The position numbers and the translations under genes were made by a program. Shown here piece after piece: positions 45,661 through 58,339 of a stretch of DNA of 64,000 nt (positions within the stretch are counted from its first letter, which is position 1; each line of letters begins with the position of its first letter). This DNA comes from Sindora glabra. Its lineage: Eukaryota; Streptophyta; Magnoliopsida; Fabales; Fabaceae. The notes below the pieces were generated by a model that saw nothing but the letters and a program-made list of their open reading frames with translations, had not been told where the DNA came from and ran no database searches. The DNA is taken from positions 61,051,809 through 61,115,808 of the forward strand of contig CM035236.1 of NCBI GenBank assembly GCA_020226215.1. Direction: 5' to 3'.

Positions 45661-45989
45661 GCCAAAATTAGTGGTGTTATAAAAATGATACAATGATGTG
45701 ATTACATATATAGCCACTAATATAATAAGACAAAGTGAATAACCTTTTTAGAATGAATATGCCATCCAAATATGGGTCTATCGATTATGGTATCAAGAAA
45801 TTTTATATAAAATATAAAAAAGGAAAATGATGTGGCATTATAATAGAGAAAAATAGCCATTAGAGTTTTTACTAATTGACTAAAAAAAAGTAAGACATGG
45901 TATATAAACACCAAACTAGTCATTTCATCTATATTTTGACAAGTTTAAGTACAAAAGGTAAATTAAAAGAACTCCAATGCTTTTGCATT

Positions 45990-48900
45990 AAGCTGCCATT
46001 GTCATAATTGAAATCTAACCCTCTTAGTCTCAATTTTGGTTATGATTCTCTCACCTTCCTCCGCATAATGTTTGTCCTTTTTAGTGTGGCATGGAGCCTT
46101 TTAATAGTATACTTAACTTCCATAATAACATGTTTGACCTCCTCAGCGGTGTGGTTAGCTTCTTTAATGGTACTATTAGCATTTTCAATATAATGCTTAA
46201 CTTGTTCAATATTAGAATCAAAGTCACATAAGGACTTAAAAATCTTTCTAGACTTTATATTTCACATATGAGACAATAGTTATCGTATAATGATTTATAT
46301 ATAAATATATATATACGGCCCTTAAAGATAACAAATGAGATTCATGGTCTTTCAATACAAACTAGATTCTTCTTCTTATGATAATTCAATTATGCTTTTC
46401 TCTCCCTACTTTTCTAAAAATAAAGGTAGACTAGCATATGTCACAGTTATCATTAAGTTATTATCACCAAAGTCAAGTAGAATTAACTTAGAATGGATGT
46501 AATGTCATTCTTAGTGCCTCCAATGTAGTGTTAGCAACTAGAATTGAAATGGTAAAGTGCATGGCTATTACTAATGCATCTAAATACGCGTTAGTAATCT
46601 CTTCATCCTCCAGTGGAATACAAAAGCACAATTGGTGATAATTTTAAGGCTAGCATTAGATAAAGTAGGAGAATATGGTGTCATAGAAGATTTTCTATAA
46701 ACAAGTTCTAAATCACCTATACAACTAGAAGATAAGTTGAAGGATTTACTAAAATAGGAGACAAAATTCTCTCATTTTCTCAAAATAAAAGGAAAATAAT
46801 AATAAATAGAAGTTAACTAAAGAAAGTTAAAAAAGAAAAAGGAATAAAGGAAAACATGACCTGTTTGTTGATAAGAAGGTTCTACCTTCTACAAGATAGC
46901 AAAAGCATTTAAAGTGTCCTCATAATTTTCTTTTACTATTATGCTAAGAAGAAGAAAACAAATTAGTTAAAGAAATAAATAAGTCAAAAACCATGAAAAA
47001 TAGGAAAGATTAACATTTACCTTTTAAAGGATTTTTTCCTTCCTATTAAGATTCTCCTAAAATGGCAGAATTCTAAGGGGTAATGATACTATTTCTTCCA
47101 TTACCTTATCCTTATTATGTTAACTAGCCTTTTCTTGAGTCTTAAGTATGCCTGAAGAAGTTTATTCAATCTCTTAGGCTCATTATATCTTAAATGAAAC
47201 ATTCTTAGTCTATTTAACATTAGTAAAAGTAATCATATTGAGAAAAGCTTAGATGGTAGAATCAACCTTTACGAGCTTTAACCAAGTAGTTTATAATAAT
47301 TCATTTTTAACCACCACAAGAGACAAAGAAAGTTTTGCTCTAATTATTACTTCATTGCATTTGTTACCTTTTAAAAGTTTTCATTTGTGTTAGACTTGTT
47401 TAGTTGCCATGAAGTTTCCTGCCACAATTTATCAATAATCATACTTAGTGGATAAGGCTCTAATATCATTCTAGACTTACTTTCCCTTCTTCCCTAACCA
47501 TTCATATTCCTTTACGAAAGCTATAAGGTTGTTCTAAATTTTCTTACCATATCTTTTTGAAAGGAGTACAGACATCCAAACTTATATTAACTTTTTCTAT
47601 TTGGAATGAAATAAGAATCTCTAGTGTGACAATCTTAACTTAACTTCTTAAAGCACAAAGGCTTGGTATACCTTTTCAAAAACTCATAACTTTAAATGTT
47701 TCCTTTTCTTAAAAGGTACCCTACCTATCTTTTAAAAATCATAATCAACTTCTATCAAACATGGTGATGTTTAACTCATACAGGGACCTAAAAAGGAGAA
47801 AAGTAATAAGTCTCAATAAAAGAAGCACAAAGATCAAATGTTAAGAAAATATGAACATTTACTTAAGAGATAAGAAGCATTTTAACTTATGGAAGTAGAT
47901 AGGGTAACAGAAAGGCTAACCATCAGGTTAACTGTTAGGTTAAACTCTTTCTTAACATGAGGACTTTTTGCCACCTCTTCATCAGACAACTATCCTTGTA
48001 AATAACTCTAAAGCAGTCAAACCAAGAAAGCCAAACACTCAAAAAGAGAGCCCATGATATTTAGTTTTAGATGCCTAAAATAGTGAAGATATGGCACTCA
48101 CACCTCTAAATGAGTTTCCAACAGATGATAATTAGTAACAATCATTTTTATTTTCTTCCCACGAAGAAGGTTGACACCCACAAAGGAATTAATTACCTTC
48201 TTACCTAAGATAGATTGCCCCTTTGGATCTTTATATTGAGGCATTGGTACTAATTTCTTTTCTCCCTTATTAGATGTAAACTCTTTGTTCTTTTTGGACC
48301 TAAACTTCTTAGACTTCTTGGATTTCTTAGGCTGAGGTTCAAAAGAAATAACTTCCTCCTTTTTCCTTTTCTTTTCAATTCTCAAATGTGAAGAAGAAAC
48401 TTCTTTGTCTTCCTCCCTTTTTTTAATCACACAGTAAGAAAAGGTGACTTTTTTACCTTTTTTCTTCCTTACTTCTAATTAGGAAGTTACAACCTTCTTT
48501 TTCTTCTTTTTCTTAGCCTTTGATTAAGGAGCCAAGTTATACAAAGGGTCTATCCTCGAAATAGGCACCAAGTTATTTCTATAAAACACCATAGGAATCA
48601 CATGAAGAAAGATCTCTCTTTTAATCTTTACTAGCTTCTCCAACCATAATTCTAAATAACTCATCTCCAAAATAGCATAAAGAAGGAGCTTAGTTAAATA
48701 TATTGGTTTCATAAAAAGATTAGAACCCTTCAAAGGTGTTCACCTACTTATATCTTTAGCGTTTAGAAGAGCAAAGGTATTCCAAAAAGTCTAGGTAAGT
48801 CTAAGCTATCATACCACTTTGTCTGGATGGTAATTATAAGAAAAATACCACTCCATAATAAAAAGAACTGACCATAGGAATGAAATTTATCAGCATGGAT

Positions 48901-49950
48901 GGAATGGAAATCATTAGCCAACAATCAAAGTTACCTTCATCCCATAATCTATTATTAAAAGAATAATTAATATTCTCCTGGGACCTCTCTATGTATAACT
49001 TTGATTTAACATAACCCAGAATAGGAGATGTAAAATAAGGTCTAAATTGAAAATTGTTATTAATAATTTTTTAAAATGGCACCTTTCTATATGATTTACC
49101 CATTTCCAAATGCATAAGTGGGTTTAACTAGTAAGGATAGTCTTAGTTCTTAGAGGATAATCCAAAAAAGTTCAAAGAGAAATGCTTATAAGAATATAGA
49201 ATTTGCAAAACTATTTACATGGTACCTACCATTAGAACACTTGATTTGTCTTTGGAGCTAATCAAGATAAAGGTACAAACCTATAAGAAAAATAGTAGCA
49301 AGAGCCAATCACTTTCTTGATATGACGTAGGCCATAATAAGGAAAATGTTAGGATTGAAGGTCTCAACTAAAGGGCCAAGAAATATAAAGTAAATAAGGT
49401 AATAGGCCATAAAAGCAAGAAATAACAAATCATTATCTTTGTTGGCAAGAAAGCCTTTACTATACATGAAGAATTCTTTCCTATCTTTGCTAACTTTTAT
49501 TAAGCACCCAAAAAAAAAATAACTTAGCCATTTTAAAAAGAAAGATTTATCTTTCATTGTATTCATATTTTTGCTATAACATTCGAAACAATCTTTCAGC
49601 TAAATTATAATGTTATACTCATTATATTCCTTTAAGAGTCATATTGTATCGACTTTTCCAAAAATAGGAGCTAGTATAACACAAAAATGTCTTTTAAGGT
49701 AAGGGTAAACTCCCCTAATTTGGTCATAAAAATAAAAGTTTCACTAACCTACCTCTTGATGAGATAATATAGGTCTTTTGTATTTCTCTGCACTTGAAGA
49801 TTATAAAACCTCTAATGACATCCAAGACACCTACCCTCTCTAAAAGCCTTATATACTATATGTGTCCTAGAACCTTTTGTCCCAAGCATCAAAACCCTTA
49901 GTAGGAGAAGATGTAGAAACAAATTCTCTAAAGTAAAAGATATTTTTTGT
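45990..49950 (-). pseudogene. Plant mobile domain (PMD)-like gene remnant
   Basis: Minus-strand blocks in order: 'ERVGVLDVIRGF' (about 49,815), 'ETFIFMTKLGEFTLTLKDIF' (about 49,675-49,735), 'FFLKWLSYFFFGCLIKVSKD' (about 49,500-49,550), and 'REIFLHVIPMVFYRNN' (about 48,590-48,640). Then come a strongly basic Lys/Ser region (48,098-48,430) and a helical, coiled-coil-like segment ('IEQVKHYIENANSTIKEANH', about 46,150-46,220). This order fits aminotransferase-like plant mobile domain proteins: PMD, a nuclear-localisation-like patch, then a coiled coil. Such proteins occur as host genes (MAIN/MAIL) and inside transposable elements. Stops and frameshifts make this a pseudogene. Assignment is by motif resemblance only. 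Confidence 0.45.
48098..48430 (-). pseudogene. Lysine-rich segment of the PMD-like remnant
   Basis: The longest open piece (110 codons) in this remnant. It begins 'MIKKREEDKEVSSSHLRIEK' and runs through dense Lys clusters that could act as nuclear localisation signals. It ends 'MIVTNYHLLETHLEV'. Taken alone it has no recognised domain. Confidence 0.4.
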
Positions 49951-49999
49951 CTTGCCAATTTAGGAAGCAACATATGATTATGTTATTCCACCTTACTAG

Positions 50000-51650
50000 A
50001 TACACCATTTTCTAGATAGCAATCTTCATGCTATCATTGTTGATAACCTAATTGCTTAAAAATTTCACATCCTTAAAATCCTAGGGAACAACATTGAAAG
50101 TATTATCACAATTATAGTTCTCTATCTCTAGCCCCTTTACTAGAAGGAAAGAAGAAAGAACTTAATGCATTACTAACAAAAATCAACACTAAAGCCTTTA
50201 TTATCACAATAGAATCATAACTTCCCTCAAATCTTTTAAACACCATTACAAAGAGCAATAGAAGGAATTGAAAACTAAAGAATGACAAAAAGGATTAAGT
50301 TTTGAAAGAAAACTTTCAAATGATGGAAATGATAAAGTGAAAATGAAAGAAGGCTGAAATTCATCTTCTATAGAAGGTCAATAACCAAAGAATCATAACT
50401 ATTCATTCCAAAAACAATTTTAAGCAATTCAGTATGTAACACTTTTTATTAATCTCATTAGATAGCTCAAAAGACTATACATGTCTCAAAAAATGTTAAA
50501 CTTAGTCCTAAACAATTCTAAGGAATATATCCTCATAAAATTTCTTCAAGAGGATACCAATACATGAAAAGTTCACTATATCCCTTATAAAATTGTACAA
50601 GGCACCACACTTTTTCATCATGATAGCTCATATACAAAAGGCTCATTATTGATACCTATTCCTATAAGGCCTAATAATTAGGAAATTATCTAGAAATATG
50701 AGAGAGCCCAAGCTTGAATAGAAAATGCTTTATAAAAGGATCATGAACTACACACTCCTAAAATATTAAAATAGGCCACTTTAAAGAAAACCTAAATCTC
50801 TAGAAGATACTTTATAAGAGGGCTAAATAATCAAAAGGTCACTTTTATCTCAAAAGAAACCTGAATGGTAAAAAAAACTATCATTACCTTCAAAAGGGGC
50901 ACAAAAAAGGTTAAAACACCATTTACTTTAAAAAGAATTAAAAAAGATCATAAGATCTCACTTTTAAACAAGGTAACTCCAAAAATAATCATGAAGGATT
51001 ATAAAATCTTGCTTCTAAAAAGGTCATCTACAAAATAGGTTATAATAAGTCAAAAGATTTCACCTTTAAAGAGATCTAGCCATCATTTCCAAAAAAGGTT
51101 GTAAGGAGTCAAAAGACTTCACTTTTGAAGAAATCTAGCCATAATCTCCATAGAAAGCATAAAAGGTTAAAAGGTCTTGCCCCTAAAAAGATACTATAGA
51201 GTCAAAAAGTCAATATGAAATAAGAATTCAAAATAAATTATAAGATCCATTTCATATTAATAGGTGTGTGAATAAGAAGTTTGCAAAAAATTATCTCTTT
51301 TCTTCATCCATACTTAATGCATAGAAAGAACTATTTGCTTTATCTTAGGTACTATTTCTACCGAGGTGTTTAAACAAATAGGGTCCTACAGAGGCTAAAA
51401 GGCCAATTGATGGTCATCTAATCCAAAGGCAGGAATCACTTTGGTTGCAGGAAGAAAGTAAACTTTTTCTCACATTCTCTAGAATACTTAGATTATTAGG
51501 CTGGGAAGGAGTGGAATAAGGACCTCAGTTATGGCCTATAAAAATGGCAAGTATATCATGCCTAACCCCTTTCAATTATGTGCATTCTGGACTAAGATGA
51601 ATGTAAGGGCCCCTATACTTAATGGATAACTAACTCAATCTAACCTTATT
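50000..51650. other. AT-rich DNA, no gene seen
   Basis: Upstream of the PMD-like remnant. It holds a degenerate roughly 60-bp repeat (50,860-51,220) but no recognisable gene or promoter. Confidence 0.4.
50860..51220. repeat. Degenerate 60-bp minisatellite
   Basis: The clearest units are 51,039-51,097 and 51,098-51,157, both of the form 'ggtt.taa..agtcaaaaga.ttcac.ttt.aaga.atctagccat'. Earlier and later units are more diverged. Confidence 0.65.
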
Positions 51651-51664
51651 ACATAACATAGGAA

Positions 51665-51800
51665 ACTATCACTATCATTGTCATAACCATTATTATCATA
51701 ATTACCACCATTATCACTGTTAGCATTATCTCTACACATTACTAGAAGCACCAGTATCATTATCACCACTACTATTACACACCACTACCATTGTTGCCAT
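51665..51800. repeat. Degenerate ATC/ACC trinucleotide repeat
   Basis: Impure run of 'atcatt', 'accacc' and 'accatt' triplets. No open frame of note. Confidence 0.6.
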
Positions 51801-51925
51801 AAGGAATGCCTACTAGCTTATACCATATTGTACCTTTTTCTTCCTTAGATTCTCTATTAGTCTAACCTTCCATACTAAATTTGTTATTTTGTACAACCTA
51901 TATCCACATTAAGCATCTAACCTCC

Positions 51926-51933
51926 TATAAATA
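51926..51933 (+). promoter_or_regulatory. Possible TATA box, plus strand
   Basis: TATAAATA in the context 'cctcctataaatacccc', followed by a purine-rich leader-like stretch. It could be the promoter of a plus-strand LTR, but no LTR ends or coding sequence were found. Confidence 0.25.
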
Positions 51934-52616
51934 CCCCTTCCTATAAGTCTTAAAAAGGAGGAAAACTATACAAGAAATAAAAGAGAATAGAGAATAATGC
52001 ATATAGAAGACAAAGGAGCACATATGTGAAAATCATAAAGAGAAAAAGCACTAAGATGCACTAAGAGAGAAAATGCCTATAACACAAGAGATTCTAGAGA
52101 CTTTTGAATCTCTTAGCCCACTTAACCTTCTAACCCATTAACTTTCAAAGAAGTCCAAGAGGTTCATTAAGTTTGGGAGGCATAGCCTTTTTGCCTTATA
52201 TATAGTTAGGCTGCAAAGTGCTTATTTTCTTCCATCCTTATAACTATTATCTTGCATTTCACTACTATTCTCACACCATTTAATTAAAGAATCCACTAAA
52301 ACCTTGCCAAACACAATACAATAAAGCTTTTTGAATAAGGCTAACCCACATTGTATACATTATATTTTTGTAAACAACAATCATTATTCTTATAAGCTCA
52401 TAATTATACTCATACACACTTATCCATTTCTATAAGGATACAATACATCATATTAATATAAGAATAATAAATAACAAAACAAAGAAAGCAATTAACCTCC
52501 TTTTGACTTTAGATTCATTGTTATGCTTTCATAAACCTATCCTTTTCCCTCAAAAGTTTACTTTATACTTTTAAAAAATGGTTTACTGGATCTATTTTTC
52601 ATAAAAGACATCTCTT

Positions 52617-52870
52617 GCATCACAATTCATATATCAAATGTGCATTCTTTTGATATTAGCTCTCATACATATGTTACTTCTCATAACTAATCATTTTTCC
52701 TATATGTCTTTTTTATACTAGATCTCATGTGTGCATTATAATCCATATATCAAATGCACATTCCTTTGATATCTAATCTCACACTTATAATTCATCATCT
52801 TTCTCATACGTCCTTTTAATATAGGATCTCATACATGCATTACAATCCATAATTTGTTATAATAATTCAT
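52617..52870. repeat. Tandem repeat of about 105-116 bp
   Basis: Units starting 'gcat.a.aatccatatatcaaatg' at 52,617 and 52,733, and a partial unit at 52,837, share 'ttttgatat', 'ctcatac' and 'ggatctcat' blocks. Confidence 0.65.
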
Positions 52871-54639
52871 TTTTCAAACATAATAATGATAACATTAAGT
52901 AACAAAAATACCAAGCCTCCATTACATGGCTATAATTATTTACTTAATAATAGTTATACACTTTATATATAAACATTCAATATTTATGTATCATAGAAAA
53001 TGTAACAACTTTGTCATGCTTCCATTGCATAGGCTCAAATATCCATTCATCAACAATTATCCTAATTATATAATCATTACAAATCAGCCTTATAGAATAA
53101 TTAAAAACATTACTATACTTTAATTGCATGGCCTCAAAGTCCCTTCAATAACATTTTACATGATTTACTCATATACTATGCAAACAATTCCATCACACTA
53201 AACATAAAACCATCAAATGAGTGTAAAAAGAATTCCACCTTCACATAGATATTTACACACAGATACACAAATACATATATATAAAAATATAATCATATAT
53301 ACATTCACCCTCATAGAAAAATATAAAATTAAAGATTATTAAACTTTAGTAAAGTATACATTTGCTTTTAAACACCATTTTTCTTTTTAGAATTTCAAAA
53401 TATCCAAGTTAGCCAATTTGCCAATTATCCATTAATTTACAACAAATTGAGATACAAACTTAAACTAATGATTTATTTTTCTATAATTATTCACTTAAAT
53501 GCCAAATATTCAACTCTAATAAACTAATCCATAATTTCTTTTATTTTTCTAAAATTATTTTCAAAAACTAGAACTTTCACTAAGATTAAGGTTAGCATTT
53601 AAACCTTCAAACACATAAAATATTGACTCTTATAGTTTATATTAATTCACTTCCTCTGAAGGAGGCTACTCTTAGCTTTATAGCAACCATAGTAGATATC
53701 TACTATAAGAAGAAGGCCTAATGGCATTCTCTTGGATATTTTTCCATCCATAATCCAAAACTTCTCCTTTGTTGCCAATAATTACTAGCCGAATAAAGGA
53801 GCTTGGAGGGCAAAGGAGCAGTGGCAACAATGGTTACTAGAGGTGGATGTCGAAGACAAAGAATAGGGAAAAAGAGCCAAGAAAGAAGAAAAGGAGAAAT
53901 GGATAGGGTAAGGGAAGGGATTATGTTTAAAGGGCACATAAAAGGAACAAAAAATAATATTAAAGGTAATTATCTTACGTATTAGGCATACTGAAACCAA
54001 AACTTCGGACGATCTAGGTTGTTCATTCAATAAAAAGTTGAAATGAAAATATTAAGATAAAACAGTTATAAATTAACATAAAAAAGAACTCAATCCAAAC
54101 CACTCATCTTTACAAAACTTTACCATTATCCAAATGCAACTACTTTATTATTTACTTCATTATTTTCACTCCTCTTTCCTTTCTAATAATTACCAAAATA
54201 ATCTAATAAATTTTGCTTAAGAGCTTAGAATAAGTTCCTTAAAATTTTATAAATTCTAAATAAAATTATTTGCTAGAATATGTACAAATACTTTTATAAA
54301 TTTTCAAATATATCAATTCTTAATATTTCTAATTTTGTCAAAAAGACATTATAAAATTATTCAAGGAAGCTTTGGATAATCACATTAGCTAAATAAATAA
54401 AATTATAATACCAATTAATAATTATTGAAATTTTATCACGAGGTAAAATGAATAATGATTAAACAATTAAACATATAAATAATTATTTTATTTTAAAAAA
54501 TTGCTAAAATGAAATAATTTAATACTACAAACTAGTTTAAAATAAATACTTTGAGACTTTTAAGTTCAAAGAAATAGTTAAAATAACTTTATGCATTACA
54601 AATAGAATAAGGAATAATGCAATGATATTTTTAAAACTA
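52870..54639. other. AT-rich DNA, no gene seen
   Basis: Contains overlapping short frames on both strands at 53,720-54,030 that look random. It may include the outer part of the 3' LTR of the following element, but homology with the 5' LTR could be seen only from about 54,640 on. Confidence 0.35.
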
Positions 54640-54913
54640 TGCCCTATTCTCCTTCATACTCACATTCTTACCTCTAAATATTTATAACTTTTAAATATTA
54701 TACTTTATATATCTTTTCTCATCTATTTTACATAAGGTTTCTACCTTAAATTTATTCAAATAATTAATTCTTATCTATCTAATTTCTCGTCCTATCTTTT
54801 ATCATCATGATTTATCCTTTTCACACAAAACCTACTATTAATTACTATTAACATTATTAACTAATTATTGCATTATGAATTATTATTATAAAATTCTAAT
54901 GAGAGTGTAATGA
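54640..54913 (-). repeat. 3' LTR end of gypsy element (partial)
   Basis: Matches 61,300-61,579 block by block: 'ccttcatactcac.ttctacct', 'tatcttttatcatcatgat.tatcc', 'ttaattactat.a.cat.attaacta' and the end 'gag.gtaa.a'. Beyond about 54,640 the match fades. On the minus strand the LTR start has decayed to TCATTAC from TGTTAC. Confidence 0.65.
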
Positions 54914-54932
54914 TACTCTCCCTTTAACAAAA
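54914..54932 (-). other. Polypurine tract of gypsy element
   Basis: The minus strand reads AAAGGGAGAGTA next to the LTR start. Confidence 0.5.
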
Positions 54933-55559
54933 TTCATTATCAAATTCTCAGGATTTTGCTATTGTAATGATTTTATAGAAATACATTGGCATTAGAATTA
55001 ATGCTTACAAAAAATTTATGGATATTTCTATTGCATATTTAATTAAAGCATCTACGTGGCTTCTTTTACTCCATAGTATTCCCAACAAACCTTCACATAC
55101 TAAACTTTTTCTTTAGATCTCAGCTATCAAACTTAATGGTCTAAAATATCAATCAATTTTTCCTTATATGTCAATTTAGAATTCAATTACAACAACTTTT
55201 CTCAAAGCTTATCAAATTCATTTGGTAAATACTTTCTAAGCATTAAGTTATGGAACACTTAGTGAATAGCTTGCAAACTACCTAGTAGTTTTAAGCAATA
55301 AGCTACAACTCATACATGCTTAAGGATTGAAATAGTTCACTAAAATAAGGTGCTAATTTTCATTTTTTTGCAAACTGCATCACTCTTTTTATGGGCAAAA
55401 CTTTTAGTAATACCATATCTCCTTCTTAGAACTCCAATTCTCTCTTCCTTTTGTTTGCATATGATTTCTATCCTATCCTAAGCTATCTTCAATTATTCTC
55501 AGATAATTTGAACCTTCTTCTAAGCAGTTGGTCACTTGTTTTAGTCCTTAAGAGTTTCA

Positions 55560-56320
55560 TTTTTCCTAATTTGAACCATCCTATCAGAGATTGACACCTT
55601 TGGTAATACAAAGTTTCATATGAATCCATCTAAGTGCTTGATTAGTAGTTGTTGTAATAAGCAAATTTAATTAATGCAAATAATTTTCCTAAATTCCTTC
55701 AAACTCTGAGGTTTAGGTTCTAAGCATGTCTTTTAGAATTTGAATAATTGATTTTAATTATCCATTAGTTTGTGAGTGAAAATTCATGCCAAATTCCAAT
55801 TGAATCCCTAATACTTGATAGAATGATTACCAAAAGTGAAAGATGAATTAGGTACCTTGATCTAACATAATGGTAATTAGAATCCTATGTAATGGCATTA
55901 TTTTATCAAGGTATGCTTAAGCATACTATGTTGCTAAGAAAATAATATTAAATAAAAGGAAGTGTGCTAATTTAGTTAATCTATCAACAATGAGACAAAT
56001 GGATTCGTATCCCTTCTAAGTCTTTAGAAACTCATTAAGAAGTATATTATGACACTTTTCTATTTCCACTCAACAATGAAAGTGATTGATGTATTTTGAG
56101 CAAGCATTGATGCTCTATTTTCACCTATTAACATGTAAGGCACTTTACCATGTATTCTAGTATATCTCTTTTCATCCTTTTCCACTAAAAGAGATCTTTC
56201 ACATCATGGTACATCTTAGTTGCTCCAAGGTGCATTACATGTGAGCAGTTATGATATTGATGCAACAATTCATTTTGTTCATTCCATAAGACCTAAATCT
56301 TCCCTTAATGGTGAACTACT
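55560..56320 (-). pseudogene. Gypsy integrase remnant
   Basis: The zinc-binding part is partly readable near 56,220-56,300. The core gives 'KGYESICLIVDRLTKLAHFL' at about 55,955-56,020, a hallmark of plant gypsy integrase (the D of IVDRLTK is the first catalytic Asp). Then 'RILITIMLDQGT.FIFHF' stands for the S-D-R-D-P-x-F-x-S-x-F block with the second Asp. Stops interrupt it; the Glu region was not resolved. Confidence 0.65.
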
Positions 56321-56479
56321 TCTCCTATGTCAACAATCATCCCTAATTCCATATCATTGGTTGCCTCTTTTATTAAGGCTACATAATCTAAATTAACTTT
56401 CTAAGCATCCTTGATCCTTTCAATAGGAATAGATTAAATTGTCACATAAATTGATAATATGCCTTAATCTCTTAAAGGT

Positions 56480-56880
56480 TTGTTTGTTATCTTGCTTACC
56501 AATTCTTTTTCTTAATACATCTGTCACTACATTGGCATTTTTGGGATCATAAAGGATTAAATAATTATAGTCTTTAACTAGCTTCCTCTATCTCCTTTAT
56601 TTTAGGTTTAAATCTTTTTGCTCAAAGATATACTTTAAGATCTTGTGGTTTGTATAAATCTTTATAGTCTCCTTATATAAGTAATGCCTCTAAAATTTTG
56701 AAGCAAAAATTATCGCCACCTTTCTAGATTATAGGTTGGATAATTTTTTTCCATGTCTTTTTAGTTACTAAGGAACATATGCTAGATCATGCTATGTTGC
56801 ATAAGAATGCACCCAAAGCTAATTCTAGATACATCATAATACACCACACACCTCTAGTGGCTAAGGGTATAGCCATCATT
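56480..56880 (-). pseudogene. Gypsy RNase H remnant
   Basis: Near 56,760-56,840 the minus strand reads 'VVYYDVSRISFGCILMQHSM' (family V-V-Y-C-D-A-S-x-x-G-L-G-C-V-L-M-Q), keeping the first catalytic Asp. It lies between RT and integrase as expected. Confidence 0.6.
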
Positions 56881-57720
56881 GGTATAAATGTCAAGAATGA
56901 TTTTAATATCTAGAAATTATTCTCACATAAATCCAAACATTCAAACTTAACCTTTTTCTACATTAACTTGGTCAATAGCATGGAAATCTTGGAAAAATCC
57001 TAAATAAATCTTTTGTAATACATTGTTAATCTAAGGAAGTTATTAATCTCTATGAATGATAAAGGCTTTATCCAATTTTCTATTGTTTCTACATGTTAAA
57101 GATCTACCCAAATTTTTTTTAAGACATCATATGTCCTAAGAATCTAACATTGATTGTCAAGAACTTACATTTCAAGAATTTAACATATAATTAATGCTTT
57201 CATAAGGTTTGTAATATTGCTCTAAGATGTTAAATGTATTCTCTTTACATTTTTAGTACATCAAGATATCATCCATAAAGATAATCACAAACTTATTTAA
57301 GAAGGCCTTGAATACTAGATTCATCAAACCTATAAAAATGGCTAGAGCATTAGTTAGTCCAATGGACATGACTAGGAACTAAAAGTGATTGTAACAAGTT
57401 CTAAAAGTGGTCTTCAAAGTATACTCCATGAAAATATTCAATTACCTGATACCCCATACATAAATTTATTTTTAAAAAGCATTTAACTCCTTACATTTGA
57501 TAAAAATAGGTCATTTATACATGTAAAATGATATTATTTTTTATTATAACCTTATTATATTAATAATAATATGTACATAATCGCATAGAGTTATCCTTCT
57601 TCTTTGTAAATAAAATTGAGGCTCTTTAAGGTGAAAAGTTTGGAAAAATAAAAAACCTTATCTTTTAAATCTTATAATTACTCTTTCAATTCTTGCAATT
57701 TTGCTAAGGCCATTTAGTAA
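56880..57720 (-). pseudogene. Gypsy reverse transcriptase remnant
   Basis: At about 57,250-57,420 the minus strand shows 'FLVMSIGLTNALAIFIGLMN' then 'VFKAFLNKFVIIFMDDILMY', the palm domain with the catalytic 'FMDDIL' intact. Before it, 'KTTFRTCYNHF' matches P-K-T-A-F-R-T-R-Y-G-H-Y. Stops lie on both sides. Of the four gypsy remnants read here, this has the best-preserved RT active site. Confidence 0.75.
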
Positions 57721-57989
57721 GGAGGTATGGAAATAGGTTTAGTGTGAAGTATTAGGTCAGTATGGAACTCTATTTCTTTATTAGGTGGCAATCTAGGTAA
57801 GTTCCTTAAGAATTCATTAAGAAATTCTTATATGGAGGGAACATTGCTGATATCCAAAGTTAGTTGATTTAGATCATGAACCATAGCTAGATACATCATG
57901 TATCCTTCTCTAATAATACTTAAAATAAAATTAATGGTTTTCAATAACCTATCTCCCTAAGGCATAATAGGTAAAAAAGCCTCTATAAA

Positions 57990-58330
57990 GAAGGCAATAT
58001 ACTTGTTAAAATAGTTTAATTAAGCATAGTACTTGGATAATCAATCCATCCCTAAGATCATATCATAGTCAACTATATCAAGAAAAATGAGGTTCGTAAG
58101 AAATATACATTCATGAATGCTTATAAGATAAGTTTATATCTTATGGGTGCCTATTAGGAATTTATTAACTAGAGTTATCACAATTAAAGATGCATTCATG
58201 GGCCTAGAGGTTTTATTATATGCATCAATGAATCTTTTTGATGCAAAAGAATGAGTAGCACTAGAATCAAACAATTTTAATGGGTGAGTTATTAATTGTA
58301 AAGGTACTTGTCACTATGGCATTTAAGGCT
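57990..58330 (-). pseudogene. Gypsy aspartic protease remnant
   Basis: 'LDIVDYDMILGMD.LSKYYA' is read at about 58,020-58,080. Further upstream an 'FDSSATHSF'-like block appears near 58,240-58,280 ('KLFDSSATHSFASK'), keeping the Asp but not the Gly. Confidence 0.6.
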
Positions 58331-58339
58331 TAGGTTTCT

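Noticed and set aside
53718..54030. Overlapping open frames on both strands
   Set aside because: Mutually overlapping short frames with no motifs; most likely chance.
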